15,472 nt of DNA, from positions 1 through 15,472 of the forward strand of contig JALNYB010000023.1 in NCBI GenBank assembly GCA_023230065.1, written 5' to 3'. Positions within the stretch are counted from its first letter, which is position 1. Every line of letters begins with the position of its first letter. Below, piece after piece: positions 7,365 to 14,767 of the stretch. The stretch comes from Candidatus Methanomethylophilaceae archaeon (GTDB lineage Archaea; Thermoplasmatota; Thermoplasmata; Methanomassiliicoccales; Methanomethylophilaceae). Made by a program: the position numbers and the translations under genes. Below the pieces are notes generated by a model that worked only from the letters and a program-made list of their open reading frames with translations, searched no databases and had not been told where the DNA came from.

Positions 7365-8144
7365 TCAAACTGAATCTTTTGACTCTGTCCTTTTTCTTCC
7401 AAAGATTAAATATCCAGTGTGACCGAGCATCTCGAACGCAGGACGAACGCCACCTGGATGAACTTCTAATCCGCGTTGAAGATTCTCAAGTGCATATACT
7501 TCTGCAAAATTCCTATCGCGCAACGCAATAACAATGGATTCTGCCTGATTCATATTCGGAACATATGCACATACTCTTCCACCATTCCTAAGATGAGGGA
7601 TAAGGTTATCCAATGCAAGCCAAGGATCTGGCATATCCATGATCAACGCATCTGCCATAATATCAACAGATGCATTCTTAGCATCTCCAATAATGAAAGT
7701 CCAATACTTATCCAACCCCGTGCGCTTGACGTTCCTAAGAGCCCTCAAAGCATTCTCTTCCTTGAATTCCAAGGTGTGAACACTTCCGGTTGGTGCAACC
7801 ACTCCCAATAATGCAGTCGTCAATCCTCCGGACCCCGCTCCGACCTCTATTATAGTATCGCCTGATTTCACGTCACAATTCATAAGGATCGTGGCGGCAT
7901 CCTTAGAAGTGATTATCTGTGCACCTCTTTCCAGAGAATCCATGAGTTCTATGGTACCTGGGCGGAACACAGTATAATCCCTTCCGACAATACAGATATG
8001 ATCGCCGTCATCGAGTCCCATGATGCGTGAACCGTCAACTGTTCCAAGAGCTGCGATCTTCAGCATCGTATCAGCCACTTTCAACCAGACCCTTTTACCT
8101 GCGGCATCTACCAAATAAACGAACTCATTCTCTCTGAAAGGCAT
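7365..8144 (-). CDS. trmI: tRNA (adenine-N1)-methyltransferase TrmI, archaeal type
   Basis: A 259-residue SAM-dependent methyltransferase that, in archaea, forms m1A at position 58 (and 57) in the tRNA T-loop. After a small N-terminal beta domain, the Rossmann fold shows motif I EVGAGSGGLT (100-109), the acidic Glu126 in HTLEFKEE, Asp154 in IIGDA, and motif IV-like LIMDMPDPW (167-175). The C-terminal GGVRPAFEMLGHTGYLIFGRK matches the family end. The family works as a homotetramer. ATG 8144 has no Shine-Dalgarno sequence. TATA-like strings lie at 8181-8188 and near 8170, so a short or absent leader is likely. It stands 219 nt from purS and is divergent from the immunity-like gene, so it is probably its own unit. 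A ribose-specific or other RNA position is less likely. Confidence 0.92.
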   Translation of the reverse strand: MPFRENEFVYLVDAAGKRVWLKVADTMLKIAALGTVDGSRIMGLDDGDHICIVGRDYTVFRPGTIELMDSLERGAQIITSKDAATILMNCDVKSGDTIIEVGAGSGGLTTALLGVVAPTGSVHTLEFKEENALRALRNVKRTGLDKYWTFIIGDAKNASVDIMADALIMDMPDPWLALDNLIPHLRNGGRVCAYVPNMNQAESIVIALRDRNFAEVYALENLQRGLEVHPGGVRPAFEMLGHTGYLIFGRKRTESKDSV

Positions 8145-8345
8145 AATTCTGAAGATAGCATACTGTTGTTAAACCCTTTCGATAAAACTCTATCAGAACA
8201 ATCAAAAATTTACATGAAACATCACTATCATATAATGATCGATTTGCCTCTAACCCTTCAATATCCGATCTTTAGCACAGGCCCTTATATTTACACACAT
8301 TATTTTATGCAAAATTGATTTTTCTATATGTACATTCTAAACCCA

Positions 8346-8365
8346 GACGTTGAGTATATAACGTC
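8346..8365 (+). promoter_or_regulatory. TATA box inside an inverted repeat, upstream of the immunity-like gene
   Basis: GACGTT (8346-8351) and AACGTC (8360-8365) form an exact dyad whose centre holds the TATA box GTATATAA (8354-8361). A protein bound to both arms would block TBP, so this is a good repressor-site candidate. Transcription would start near 8382, leaving a leader of about 50 nt before the ATG at 8435. A second TATA-like string, CTTATATTTA, lies at 8284-8293. Confidence 0.4.
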
Positions 8366-8434
8366 CTTGATCAAAAATGGCTGTTTTTCAACAAGATACA
8401 GTGTTAAATCATAGAACATAATACCAGAGAAATT

Positions 8435-8893
8435 ATGTGGAAACCGACCTTCGTAGAACGCAAAAAACCCGAAACAATAGAAGATCTCATAAGCACCTGT
8501 GATCAAAAGACATTGGTTAAATGGGCCTGCGGTTGCGCAGAACATGTTATTTTTTATTACGAGAGGTCCGGTACAGAGAATAAAGCACCTCAATACGCAA
8601 TTCAGGCCTGCCGTGACTTTGTCAAGGGCAGTATAACTGTAGGGGATGCACGTAAATTCTCATTAGCCTCACATGAAGCTGCAAAAACAACAGATGACGA
8701 ATCCGCAAGAGCAGTTGCACACGCGTGCGGACACGCTGCAGCGACAGCACAGCTCAAAGGAAACGCCAACCAAACTGCAACATACGCTTTGAAGGCAGTA
8801 TATCTTGCAGAAGATGATATGGATGCCGAAAGTAAATGGCAGTTCAAACACTTAGATAATCTTATGAAATTTCAAATGAATCCAAAAATCTAA
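8435..8893 (+). CDS. Imm5-like putative immunity protein
   Basis: A 152-residue, alanine-rich, all-helical protein. The ordered motifs WACGCAEHV (30-38), the AIQACRDFVKG helix (55-65), a GDARKFSLASHEAA helix (70-83) and HACGHAAATAQ (96-106) followed by ATYALKAVYLA match the family annotated as 'putative immunity protein' (Imm5-like). In bacteria these lie near polymorphic toxins; no toxin or secretion gene is visible here. Two cysteines (32, 34) and several histidines recur at conserved places, which could hint at metal binding. The gene has its own promoter and is flanked by housekeeping genes on the other strand, so it looks like an isolated insertion. The function may be unrelated to toxin immunity; the family name is by similarity only. 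Confidence 0.7.
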   Translation: MWKPTFVERKKPETIEDLISTCDQKTLVKWACGCAEHVIFYYERSGTENKAPQYAIQACRDFVKGSITVGDARKFSLASHEAAKTTDDESARAVAHACGHAAATAQLKGNANQTATYALKAVYLAEDDMDAESKWQFKHLDNLMKFQMNPKI

Positions 8894-8925
8894 TAATCTC
8901 ATTGAATAGCTATCAAAATAAAATT

Positions 8926-8951
8926 CAGGCGTACTGTGGACAGTACGCCTG
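8926..8951 (-). terminator. Strong hairpin terminator between proS and the immunity-like gene
   Basis: CAGGCGTACTGT (8926-8937) pairs perfectly with ACAGTACGCCTG (8940-8951), a 12-bp stem with a minimal loop. Outer AATTC/GAATT sequences could extend it across a bulge. On the minus strand it comes seven bases after the proS stop and is followed by AATTTTATTTT, the best intrinsic-type terminator in the window. It lies between two convergent genes and could also serve the plus-strand gene, though the T-run there is weak. Confidence 0.75.
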
Positions 8952-8957
8952 TTGAAT

Positions 8958-10370
8958 TCACATTGTGTGAGCAGCGTAGACCGGTTTATCTGTGGACTTT
9001 CCGCATATTATGCATTTGCCTTTATAATTCTCTGAAATGTATGGTGTTCCTAGGATCTTCATATCATAATTATCCTCGAACTTGTGTCCGCATTCCTCAC
9101 ATCCACACCATCCGAATTTAAGGACCTTGTCTTCGGGAATATTATTCAAAGAATCAATCTCTTGAATATGCGATTGCTGGATTTGTTTTGCCTTATCATA
9201 CATCGACTGTGAAATTACATCAAGAAGCAGACGAACACCATCGCTTACTGTGGTTATATCGATTGTTCCTTTCTCGCTGTTATCCCTTCTCGCAAATGTC
9301 ACTACACCGTTCTCGATGTCTCTGCCTCCGAGTTCTAAACGAAGAGGAACACCTTTGATCTCCCAATCATAATACTTGCTTCCGGGTCTTGCATCCCTGT
9401 CATCCAATTTCACACGGAGTCCTGCATCCGTAAGTGTCTTGAACAACATATTAGACGCCTCCATTACAAGATCGGAATTGGTCTTTGACAGGATCGGAAT
9501 GATAACAACCTGGAACGGAGCTATATCTGGAGGCATTATCAGGCCTGCATCATCTGAATGTACACCTATTACCGCACCCAAAAGACGCTCACTCATACCA
9601 TATGTTGTCTGATGAACAAATTTGTGTTCACCGTCATCATCCTCGAACGTTATATTGTAAGGTTCTGAGAAATTCGTGCGGTAATGATGGATGGAACCAA
9701 TCTGAAGTGTCTTTCCATTGGGCATGACAGTATCGATACCAACAGTATAGTAAGCTCCAGGAAATTTATCCCATTCTGTACGTACCAACAATGAATACGG
9801 AAGACACAGTCTCTTTGCGATCTTTGCAAGAATCTCAACATCCTCATCGATTTGACACTGCGCGTCCTCCACTGTTGCATGACATGTATGTGATTCAAAA
9901 AAGTGGATCTCACGTACCCTTATGAATGCCCTTGTCTGTTTGGTCTCATAACGGAATGTGTTAACGATCTGATAGACCTTCAGAGGAAGATCCTGATGCG
10001 ATCTTATCCACAACGAGAACATAGGATACATTGCTGTTTCTGAAGTGGGCCTGATGACCAGACGAACATCCAACTCGTTCAGACCTGCATGCGTTACCCA
10101 GTAAACTTCAGAATCGAATCCTTTTATGTGATCTTTCTCTTTCTTGAACTCGGTCTCTGGGATCAACAGTGGAAAACAAACCTCATCGTGTCCAGTAGCG
10201 TCAAGCTCCTGACGGATGTAGGTATCGATACCTCTCATGATCTTCCAACCATATGGTGTCCAGACATTCATTCCCTTTACAGGATATCTTTTATCGGAAA
10301 GATTTGCTTTCTCGACGATTTCAATATACCAATCGTTAAAATTATCCTCTTTTTGCAAAAATATCACCAC
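8958..10370 (-). CDS. proS: Prolyl-tRNA synthetase, archaeal/eukaryal type
   Basis: A 470-residue class II aminoacyl-tRNA synthetase that charges tRNA-Pro. Motif 1 lies in GMNVWTPYGWKIMRGID (33-49), motif 2 in FRYETKQTRAF followed by IRVREIHFFESH, and motif 3 in HQTTYGMSERLLGAVIG. The anticodon-binding domain follows with RLELGGRDIENG. There is no editing insertion, and the C-terminal zinc domain has Cys422, 424, 427, 453 and 456 (CGCEEC and CIICGK), as in the archaeal/eukaryal type. The product ends AAHTM, not the C-terminal tyrosine known in Thermus ProRS. Start is uncertain: GTG at 10370 or 10367, or TTG at 10358, which has GGTGA five bases upstream. The first methionine codon would be at residue 34, too far in. 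The gene overlaps prs by 7 nt and is probably co-transcribed. Confidence 0.95.
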   Translation of the reverse strand: MVIFLQKEDNFNDWYIEIVEKANLSDKRYPVKGMNVWTPYGWKIMRGIDTYIRQELDATGHDEVCFPLLIPETEFKKEKDHIKGFDSEVYWVTHAGLNELDVRLVIRPTSETAMYPMFSLWIRSHQDLPLKVYQIVNTFRYETKQTRAFIRVREIHFFESHTCHATVEDAQCQIDEDVEILAKIAKRLCLPYSLLVRTEWDKFPGAYYTVGIDTVMPNGKTLQIGSIHHYRTNFSEPYNITFEDDDGEHKFVHQTTYGMSERLLGAVIGVHSDDAGLIMPPDIAPFQVVIIPILSKTNSDLVMEASNMLFKTLTDAGLRVKLDDRDARPGSKYYDWEIKGVPLRLELGGRDIENGVVTFARRDNSEKGTIDITTVSDGVRLLLDVISQSMYDKAKQIQQSHIQEIDSLNNIPEDKVLKFGWCGCEECGHKFEDNYDMKILGTPYISENYKGKCIICGKSTDKPVYAAHTM

Positions 10371-11224
10371 TTCTCCTTAAGAGCATCGGCAATGGTTTCT
10401 GCAACAGAGATGTGAGATATCTCATTCTCCAGCGTGTTGCAGCAAAGAACTGTGTCAAGTGAACTTCCAGTTAGTCTTTCCAAAGCATTATTGACGAACA
10501 CACCGTGTGTGCATGCAACAGCCACACTTATTGCACCTGCATCTTTGAGTGCCTGTGTGGCTGCGATGATTGTTCCTCCGGTGGATATCATATCGTCAAC
10601 GATAAGAACGCGCTTTCCTTTGCAATCCATCTTTGCAGGAGTGATGCGCACATCGGAACCTGAAAGACGAGTCTTCTCGAGATGATCGTAAGCAACACCC
10701 ATTCTGTCCCCGACATCTTTGGCACGGCCTGCCGCACCGATATCAGGAGCAAGAACCAGGTCGATCCCTCTCCCTTTAAAATAGTCTGCAATTACTGCTG
10801 CTGCCTTCAAATCCCTGTGAGGACATGTGAAATGGTCAAGAACAGTCTCTTTGTGGATATCAATGGTAATTACACGATCGCAATCCATGCTCAGATGTTT
10901 GGCCATGACCTTGGCACTCTCCGGCTCTCCAGGTTTGAATGTCCTGTCCTGTCTTGCATATCCAAAATATGGAATTACCAATGAAATCGATTTCGCACCC
11001 ATCTTTTTGACTGCATCCTGAAGGAGGAACATTTCTATCATATTAGTGTCAGGATATGTGTTCTGAACGATAACTATGTCATCATCCAGCTTATCACTGT
11101 CGATCCTAGTATAACATTCCCCATCGGGAAACCTCATTGTGGCTGCCTGAATGTAAATACACCCCAAAAGCTTTGCCAGATCCTTAGCTAAATCTCTGGA
11201 CGATGATCCTCCAACTACTATCAT
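10364..11224 (-). CDS. prs: Ribose-phosphate pyrophosphokinase (PRPP synthetase), archaeal type
   Basis: Makes PRPP from ribose 5-phosphate and ATP for purine, pyrimidine, histidine and tryptophan synthesis. The 286-residue product has FPDGE (32-36), the ATP-binding YARQDR (89-94), His124 in TIDIHKE, the catalytic Lys184 and Arg186 in EKTRL, and the PRPP loop VLIVDDMISTGGT (206-218). It is shorter than the roughly 315-residue bacterial class I enzyme, as in archaeal Prs, which often lacks ADP/phosphate allostery. ATG 11224 has AGGA five bases before it and a TATA-like box about 28 nt upstream. The proS start lies inside its last codons (7-nt overlap), suggesting translational coupling. PRPP is the substrate of the purine pathway that PurSLQ serves, although that operon is separate. 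Confidence 0.95.
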   Translation of the reverse strand: MIVVGGSSSRDLAKDLAKLLGCIYIQAATMRFPDGECYTRIDSDKLDDDIVIVQNTYPDTNMIEMFLLQDAVKKMGAKSISLVIPYFGYARQDRTFKPGEPESAKVMAKHLSMDCDRVITIDIHKETVLDHFTCPHRDLKAAAVIADYFKGRGIDLVLAPDIGAAGRAKDVGDRMGVAYDHLEKTRLSGSDVRITPAKMDCKGKRVLIVDDMISTGGTIIAATQALKDAGAISVAVACTHGVFVNNALERLTGSSLDTVLCCNTLENEISHISVAETIADALKEKW

Positions 11225-11247
11225 ATGTCCTTAATTTGCGTTTTATT

Positions 11248-11256
11248 ATAATTAAA
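11248..11256 (-). promoter_or_regulatory. TATA box of the prs-proS operon
   Basis: On the minus strand this reads TTTAATTAT, centred about 28 nt before the prs ATG. That predicts a leaderless or very short-leader transcript, although an AGGA is present just before the start codon. Confidence 0.45.
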
Positions 11257-11373
11257 TACGCATTATACAGACAAGCATTAACAATTGCAATCAACAGTCT
11301 GTGAATCCGATTTATTAATGACTATGATGTCAGCCTTTAACCAAAACCAACTTTTTCATCCACTTTCGATACC

Positions 11374-11381
11374 GTTTTATT
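11374..11381 (+). promoter_or_regulatory. TATA box of the DUF357 gene
   Basis: GTTTTATT is centred about 28 nt upstream of the ATG at 11405, and no ribosome site lies between them. This supports a leaderless start at 11405 and argues against the longer reading frame that opens at 11285. Confidence 0.45.
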
Positions 11382-11404
11382 GTTCTATCTTAATCCTCTG
11401 TAAC

Positions 11405-11698
11405 ATGCAGAATACGGTCACAGACGAAAAGATCGATAGATATCTCGACATTACTCGCAGAGCTTTAGAAAAATTAAAGATCGCAGCACCAGACCGTTCA
11501 TTCAACAAAAGACTTGCAGATGACTTCCTTAACATGGCAACTTCATACTACAAAGATGCAAAACATTTCAGAGAGGACGGGGACCTTGTAACAGCATTCG
11601 CTGCAGTAAATTATGCACATGGGTGGCTAGATTGCGGCGCGAGAATCGGATTATTCGATGTCGGAGAAGACGATACCCTCTTCACACTTTTCGAATGA
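11405..11698 (+). CDS. DUF357 family protein
   Basis: A 97-residue helical protein of an archaea-wide family of unknown function. The core runs from KIDRYLDITRRALEKL through a DFLNMATSYYKDAKHF helix to DLVTAFAAVNYAHGWLDCGARIG, the strongest match. It ends in an acidic stretch (DVGEDDTLFTLFE). The frame opens at 11285, but those extra 40 residues are cysteine- and proline-containing, lie before the TATA box, and do not resemble the family. It has its own promoter, is divergent from prs, and its last 17 nt overlap the end of the pantoate kinase gene on the other strand. No catalytic residues are evident. A small scaffold or RNA/protein-binding role is possible but unsupported. Confidence 0.85.
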   Translation: MQNTVTDEKIDRYLDITRRALEKLKIAAPDRSFNKRLADDFLNMATSYYKDAKHFREDGDLVTAFAAVNYAHGWLDCGARIGLFDVGEDDTLFTLFE

Positions 11699-12542
11699 CT
11701 CTTGCGGGAACATCTGTAGAACGAGCTGTGAACAACTGAACATCATCCAATACATCTCTGACAACATCCTCGAATGAATCGATAAACATGCTGTTACCGA
11801 GCATACACATTCCAGATCTTATTCCTCTTTCCTTCAACTCCCTTATTGCCTTGGACATCAGGATACTTTCCATCTTGATACCCGAAGAGAACTTGTTGGA
11901 TACCCTGAACAACGCCTCTTTGGAGGCATTATCTATATAATCAGACATCGCCAGCGCTCCGACCTCGCTTATCCTTGTATATTTTCTCATATCACTCAGA
12001 ATATCGAAAGTATTCAACTTCGGACCCAATACAGCCAACGTGAGATTGTTGAACTTAACTTCAGAATCTATTACTTCGCCAATAGGCGGAAGACCTGCAG
12101 ATATTCTGATCGGCTGATGAGCTTCGCATATCAATCCTGATACGTCTCCAAGACCCCCACCGCATGTTACCTCTGCTATATGCGCTGCTTTGAACGCCTC
12201 TTCTCTTCTTAGACCCAGAAGCTCACATACGCACAATGATGCCGCTATGGCACCAGACGCACTCATGCCGAATCCCTGACCAGTAGGAAGATCATTCTTT
12301 ACTGTAACATTGAATGACCTTTTAGGTGCCAAACTGTTCAATACCGCTTTGGTTATCGGAGCATCTGAATCAATATCGTCCAAAGTTACCCTCGATTCAC
12401 CGGATGAACGCTCTTCCAATTCCACAGTAGTTCCAAGATTCAAACGTATACCTGCTCCTCTGGAACCTTTGGCCAGAACATCCACTGCGTCAACAGGCTG
12501 GAAAAAACAGGTTATATGTGCCGGACAGAATGCTGATATCAT
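11682..12542 (-). CDS. Pantoate kinase (GHMP family)
   Basis: Phosphorylates pantoate to 4-phosphopantoate in the archaeal coenzyme A route, which replaces the bacterial pantothenate synthetase/pantothenate kinase order. The 286-residue product begins MISAFCPAHITCFFQP. It has the GHMP phosphate loop LPTGQGFGMSASGAI (85-99) and a GGGLGDVSG segment (128-136) typical of pantoate kinases. The start at 12542 is chosen because its ATG overlaps the coaBC stop as ATGA. An ATG at 12557 would add five residues. It is the last gene of the DUF167-Toprim-tmk-coaBC operon, next to another CoA gene, which supports the function. Its partner phosphopantothenate synthetase is not in the window. The 3' end overlaps the DUF357 gene by 17 nt. 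Confidence 0.9.
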   Translation of the reverse strand: MISAFCPAHITCFFQPVDAVDVLAKGSRGAGIRLNLGTTVELEERSSGESRVTLDDIDSDAPITKAVLNSLAPKRSFNVTVKNDLPTGQGFGMSASGAIAASLCVCELLGLRREEAFKAAHIAEVTCGGGLGDVSGLICEAHQPIRISAGLPPIGEVIDSEVKFNNLTLAVLGPKLNTFDILSDMRKYTRISEVGALAMSDYIDNASKEALFRVSNKFSSGIKMESILMSKAIRELKERGIRSGMCMLGNSMFIDSFEDVVRDVLDDVQLFTARSTDVPARVIRKV

Positions 12543-13729
12543 AATTTCGCCGCACAAAAGTCAAGGATCGCATCCGAAATATCAGATTTTGACCCGGTAA
12601 TATTCTTTGATGAATCGGATGTAACAAATGTAGCTGATGTTGATATTCTTCCTACAGAATCCACATCGTTAGCAACCACTGCTTTCAGACCATACTCTTC
12701 CAAACGTGATCTTGCTCTGGCTTCCAATTCTGAAAGCTCCAGACCCGACTCAGCCTTGAATCCTATGACATTTTCACATTTTTTACGAATAAGAGGAAGC
12801 ACCTTAGGAACAGGATTGAGAATCATATCGAACTTCTTATCGCTAGGTATTTTCCCTTCTTTAGAATCAGCCGGTGTAAAATCAGCCAACGCAGCAGGAA
12901 CTATAACAACATCTTGATCAATGGTATCTATCATTTGCAAAAGATCCGAAACCTTCGTAAATCTCTTTACAGGAATATAATCGGGAAGAGGAACACTGCA
13001 CCCTCCCATCCACAGTTCCACGCTTGCACCGCGTTCGAATGCACGCTGTGCTAGAGTAACTGACATCAGACCTGTGGAGCGATTGGTGATCATCCTCATC
13101 GAATCGATCGGCTCTTCACTACGACCTCCGATGATGAGCATACGTTTTCCGTTGAAATCATTCCTTGAAAGCAACTTGATGGTCCATGCTACCACTTCCT
13201 CTTTGGAAGCGATCTTTGCTCTTGGGCCTTCCTTATTAGGACCTATCACGTGAACTCCCCAGGATCTAAGCGTCTCTATATTCCTTGACACAGCTGGATT
13301 ATCAAACATCTGCTGATGCATTGCAGGAGCGACTGCCACAGGCACATTTCCGCCCAATGCCACCACCGCCATCGATGTCACCGATGTATCATCGATGCCT
13401 GTCGCCATCTTGGATATCGTATTCGCGGTCGCCGGATAGACAAGGAACAAGTCTGCTGCAGATGCACATCCCAAATATGTTATATGTTCTACCTGACCCC
13501 CCAATTCTACAATCGGTTTCATGCCACAAGCAAACTCTATCGAGTCCGGTGCAACCAGTTTAGTCGCATTCAGAGTCATAACCGGAATTATCTTGGCACC
13601 ATTCCTAATCAATTCTCTTATGAGAGTGAAACATTCAGTAGCTGCGATACTTCCGGTTATTCCTATAACTATTGTCTTTCCTCTGAGTCTTTTGCTTTTT
13701 TCACAATATATCTCTTCAGATGGATGCAT
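12539..13729 (-). CDS. coaBC: Bifunctional phosphopantothenoylcysteine decarboxylase/phosphopantothenate-cysteine ligase (CoaBC)
   Basis: Joins cysteine to 4'-phosphopantothenate and decarboxylates the product to 4'-phosphopantetheine. The N-terminal FMN-binding flavoprotein half (about 1-190) has GITGSIAA (23-30), the catalytic His82 in VEHITYL, and PAMHQQMF (135-142), the archaeal form of the PxMNxxMW motif. The CTP-using ligase half (about 195-396) has IIGGRSEEPID (199-209), ITNRSTG (214-220), the KIPSDKK lysine loop (293-299), GFKAES (323-328) and VVANDVD (351-357). Length 396 is normal. ATG 13729 is one base after the tmk stop, with GGAG about ten bases upstream. It overlaps pantoate kinase by 4 nt. 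CTP-dependence of the ligase half is family knowledge, not visible here. Confidence 0.95.
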   Translation of the reverse strand: MHPSEEIYCEKSKRLRGKTIVIGITGSIAATECFTLIRELIRNGAKIIPVMTLNATKLVAPDSIEFACGMKPIVELGGQVEHITYLGCASAADLFLVYPATANTISKMATGIDDTSVTSMAVVALGGNVPVAVAPAMHQQMFDNPAVSRNIETLRSWGVHVIGPNKEGPRAKIASKEEVVAWTIKLLSRNDFNGKRMLIIGGRSEEPIDSMRMITNRSTGLMSVTLAQRAFERGASVELWMGGCSVPLPDYIPVKRFTKVSDLLQMIDTIDQDVVIVPAALADFTPADSKEGKIPSDKKFDMILNPVPKVLPLIRKKCENVIGFKAESGLELSELEARARSRLEEYGLKAVVANDVDSVGRISTSATFVTSDSSKNITGSKSDISDAILDFCAAKL

Positions 13730-13730
13730 T

Positions 13731-14324
13731 TCAGATCTTCTCCTTTATTTCCTTTAGAACCTCTTTAGCTATCTCATCAAGGTCCCTATCTGCATTTACT
13801 ATTGTAAAATCAAATTGTTTTGCTAATTTAAGATAATTCAAACGAACGTTACGCTGATATTCGATATTCTCAAATTTACCTTTCTCTCCTCTTGCATGCA
13901 CACGTTTCATACTCTTGTCCACGTCGATATCCAAAAGGAATGTTATATCTGGTTTACGTGTCACTGGTTTATTAAGTGCCAACAACCAGTCCCAATCCAA
14001 TGCTGAATCGTTTAACGGTACTGACTGATATGCTATGGTAGATGCAAAATATCTATCACAAAGAACGATTAGATTAGCGTCCACCCACGCAGATATCCTA
14101 TCAGTGTGAACAGCGCGATCGGCGACGAAAAGAAGTGCTTCAGCCTTTTGTGAAATATCTTTTACAATACCGTCTCTTATGAAGGTACCGATCTCATCGT
14201 GGGTAGGTTCTTGAGTAATTACAACCTTTTTCCCCTCAGACACGAGTGCTTCATGGATCTTTTCACACAGTGTGGTCTTTCCGGATCCGTCGATTCCTTC
14301 GAATACAATGAATAAGCCTGTCAT
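13731..14324 (-). CDS. tmk: Thymidylate kinase
   Basis: Phosphorylates dTMP to dTDP for DNA synthesis. The 197-residue product has the P-loop EGIDGSGKTT (9-18), the substrate-binding TQEPT (37-41), FVADRAVH (66-73) and the DRY motif (90-92). A basic LID-like segment RVHARGEKGKFENIEYQ follows near 145-161. Length is typical. ATG 14324 is preceded by AGGATA about eight bases upstream. It sits 23 nt after the Toprim gene and one base before coaBC in a five-gene minus-strand operon. The operon is divergent from a GINS-like gene, so dTTP supply may be expressed together with replication functions. Confidence 0.95.
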   Translation of the reverse strand: MTGLFIVFEGIDGSGKTTLCEKIHEALVSEGKKVVITQEPTHDEIGTFIRDGIVKDISQKAEALLFVADRAVHTDRISAWVDANLIVLCDRYFASTIAYQSVPLNDSALDWDWLLALNKPVTRKPDITFLLDIDVDKSMKRVHARGEKGKFENIEYQRNVRLNYLKLAKQFDFTIVNADRDLDEIAKEVLKEIKEKI

Positions 14325-14347
14325 TTTCTGTATCCTACATTACAAAA

Positions 14348-14767
14348 TTAGTATATCATTCCTGTTGGTCCTCTGACCTTATTATGCAGCCTTTTCACTA
14401 AAGAATCCAACGATTCCACGTCTTTGATATAACATATGCATAAATCTATCAATTCAGATCTGATCGATGTGTCAACCTCTATCCCCATGTCCTTCAACTG
14501 AACACTTAGCTCGTATGCTATAAGCTCACCCTTCTTATCCCAATCGGTAAGGATCACGGCTTTCTTTGAATTTCCGAAAACATATTCTGCAGCCTTCATG
14601 GGTCCTCCATCCGCCTGAACAAAGAAAATATCACTTGCTATGACACCCAATGAATCCAAAGCACGTTTATCCTTATGACCCTCTATCAGGATCGTGTGGT
14701 CCCTTGCAAGGATCGACAGCTTATCCAGAACCTTTTGGATCTTCTCCAAACGTTCCGAATCATTCAA
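14348..14767 (-). CDS. Toprim domain protein (UPF0292-like)
   Basis: A 139-residue protein built on a single Toprim fold. The conserved glutamate is Glu29 in ILIEGHKDKRAL, and the DxD pair is Asp75/Asp77 in ILTDWDKKG. These bind magnesium in primases, topoisomerases and OLD nucleases. Short stand-alone archaeal members of this kind have no established role; RNA or DNA cleavage, or a part in primer handling, is possible. The start is TTG, overlapping the DUF167 stop (TTGA). It is supported by GGAGGAG five bases upstream, the best ribosome site in the operon. An ATG four bases on is out of frame. Its position before tmk and near the GINS-like gene hints at DNA metabolism. Confidence 0.85.
   Translation of the reverse strand: MNDSERLEKIQKVLDKLSILARDHTILIEGHKDKRALDSLGVIASDIFFVQADGGPMKAAEYVFGNSKKAVILTDWDKKGELIAYELSVQLKDMGIEVDTSIRSELIDLCICYIKDVESLDSLVKRLHNKVRGPTGMIY

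Noticed and set aside
8324..8593. 89-codon minus-strand reading frame overlapping the immunity-like gene
   Set aside because: Antisense to the conserved N-terminal half of that gene, with no domain similarity.
11285..11404. 40-residue N-terminal extension of the DUF357 protein
   Set aside because: It precedes the TATA-like box at 11374-11381 and does not resemble the family. The ATG at 11405 gives the expected length.
13316..13768. 150-codon plus-strand reading frame across coaBC and the end of tmk
   Set aside because: Antisense to two confident genes. Its Cys/His/Arg/Tyr-rich composition is what a shadow frame of this codon usage gives.
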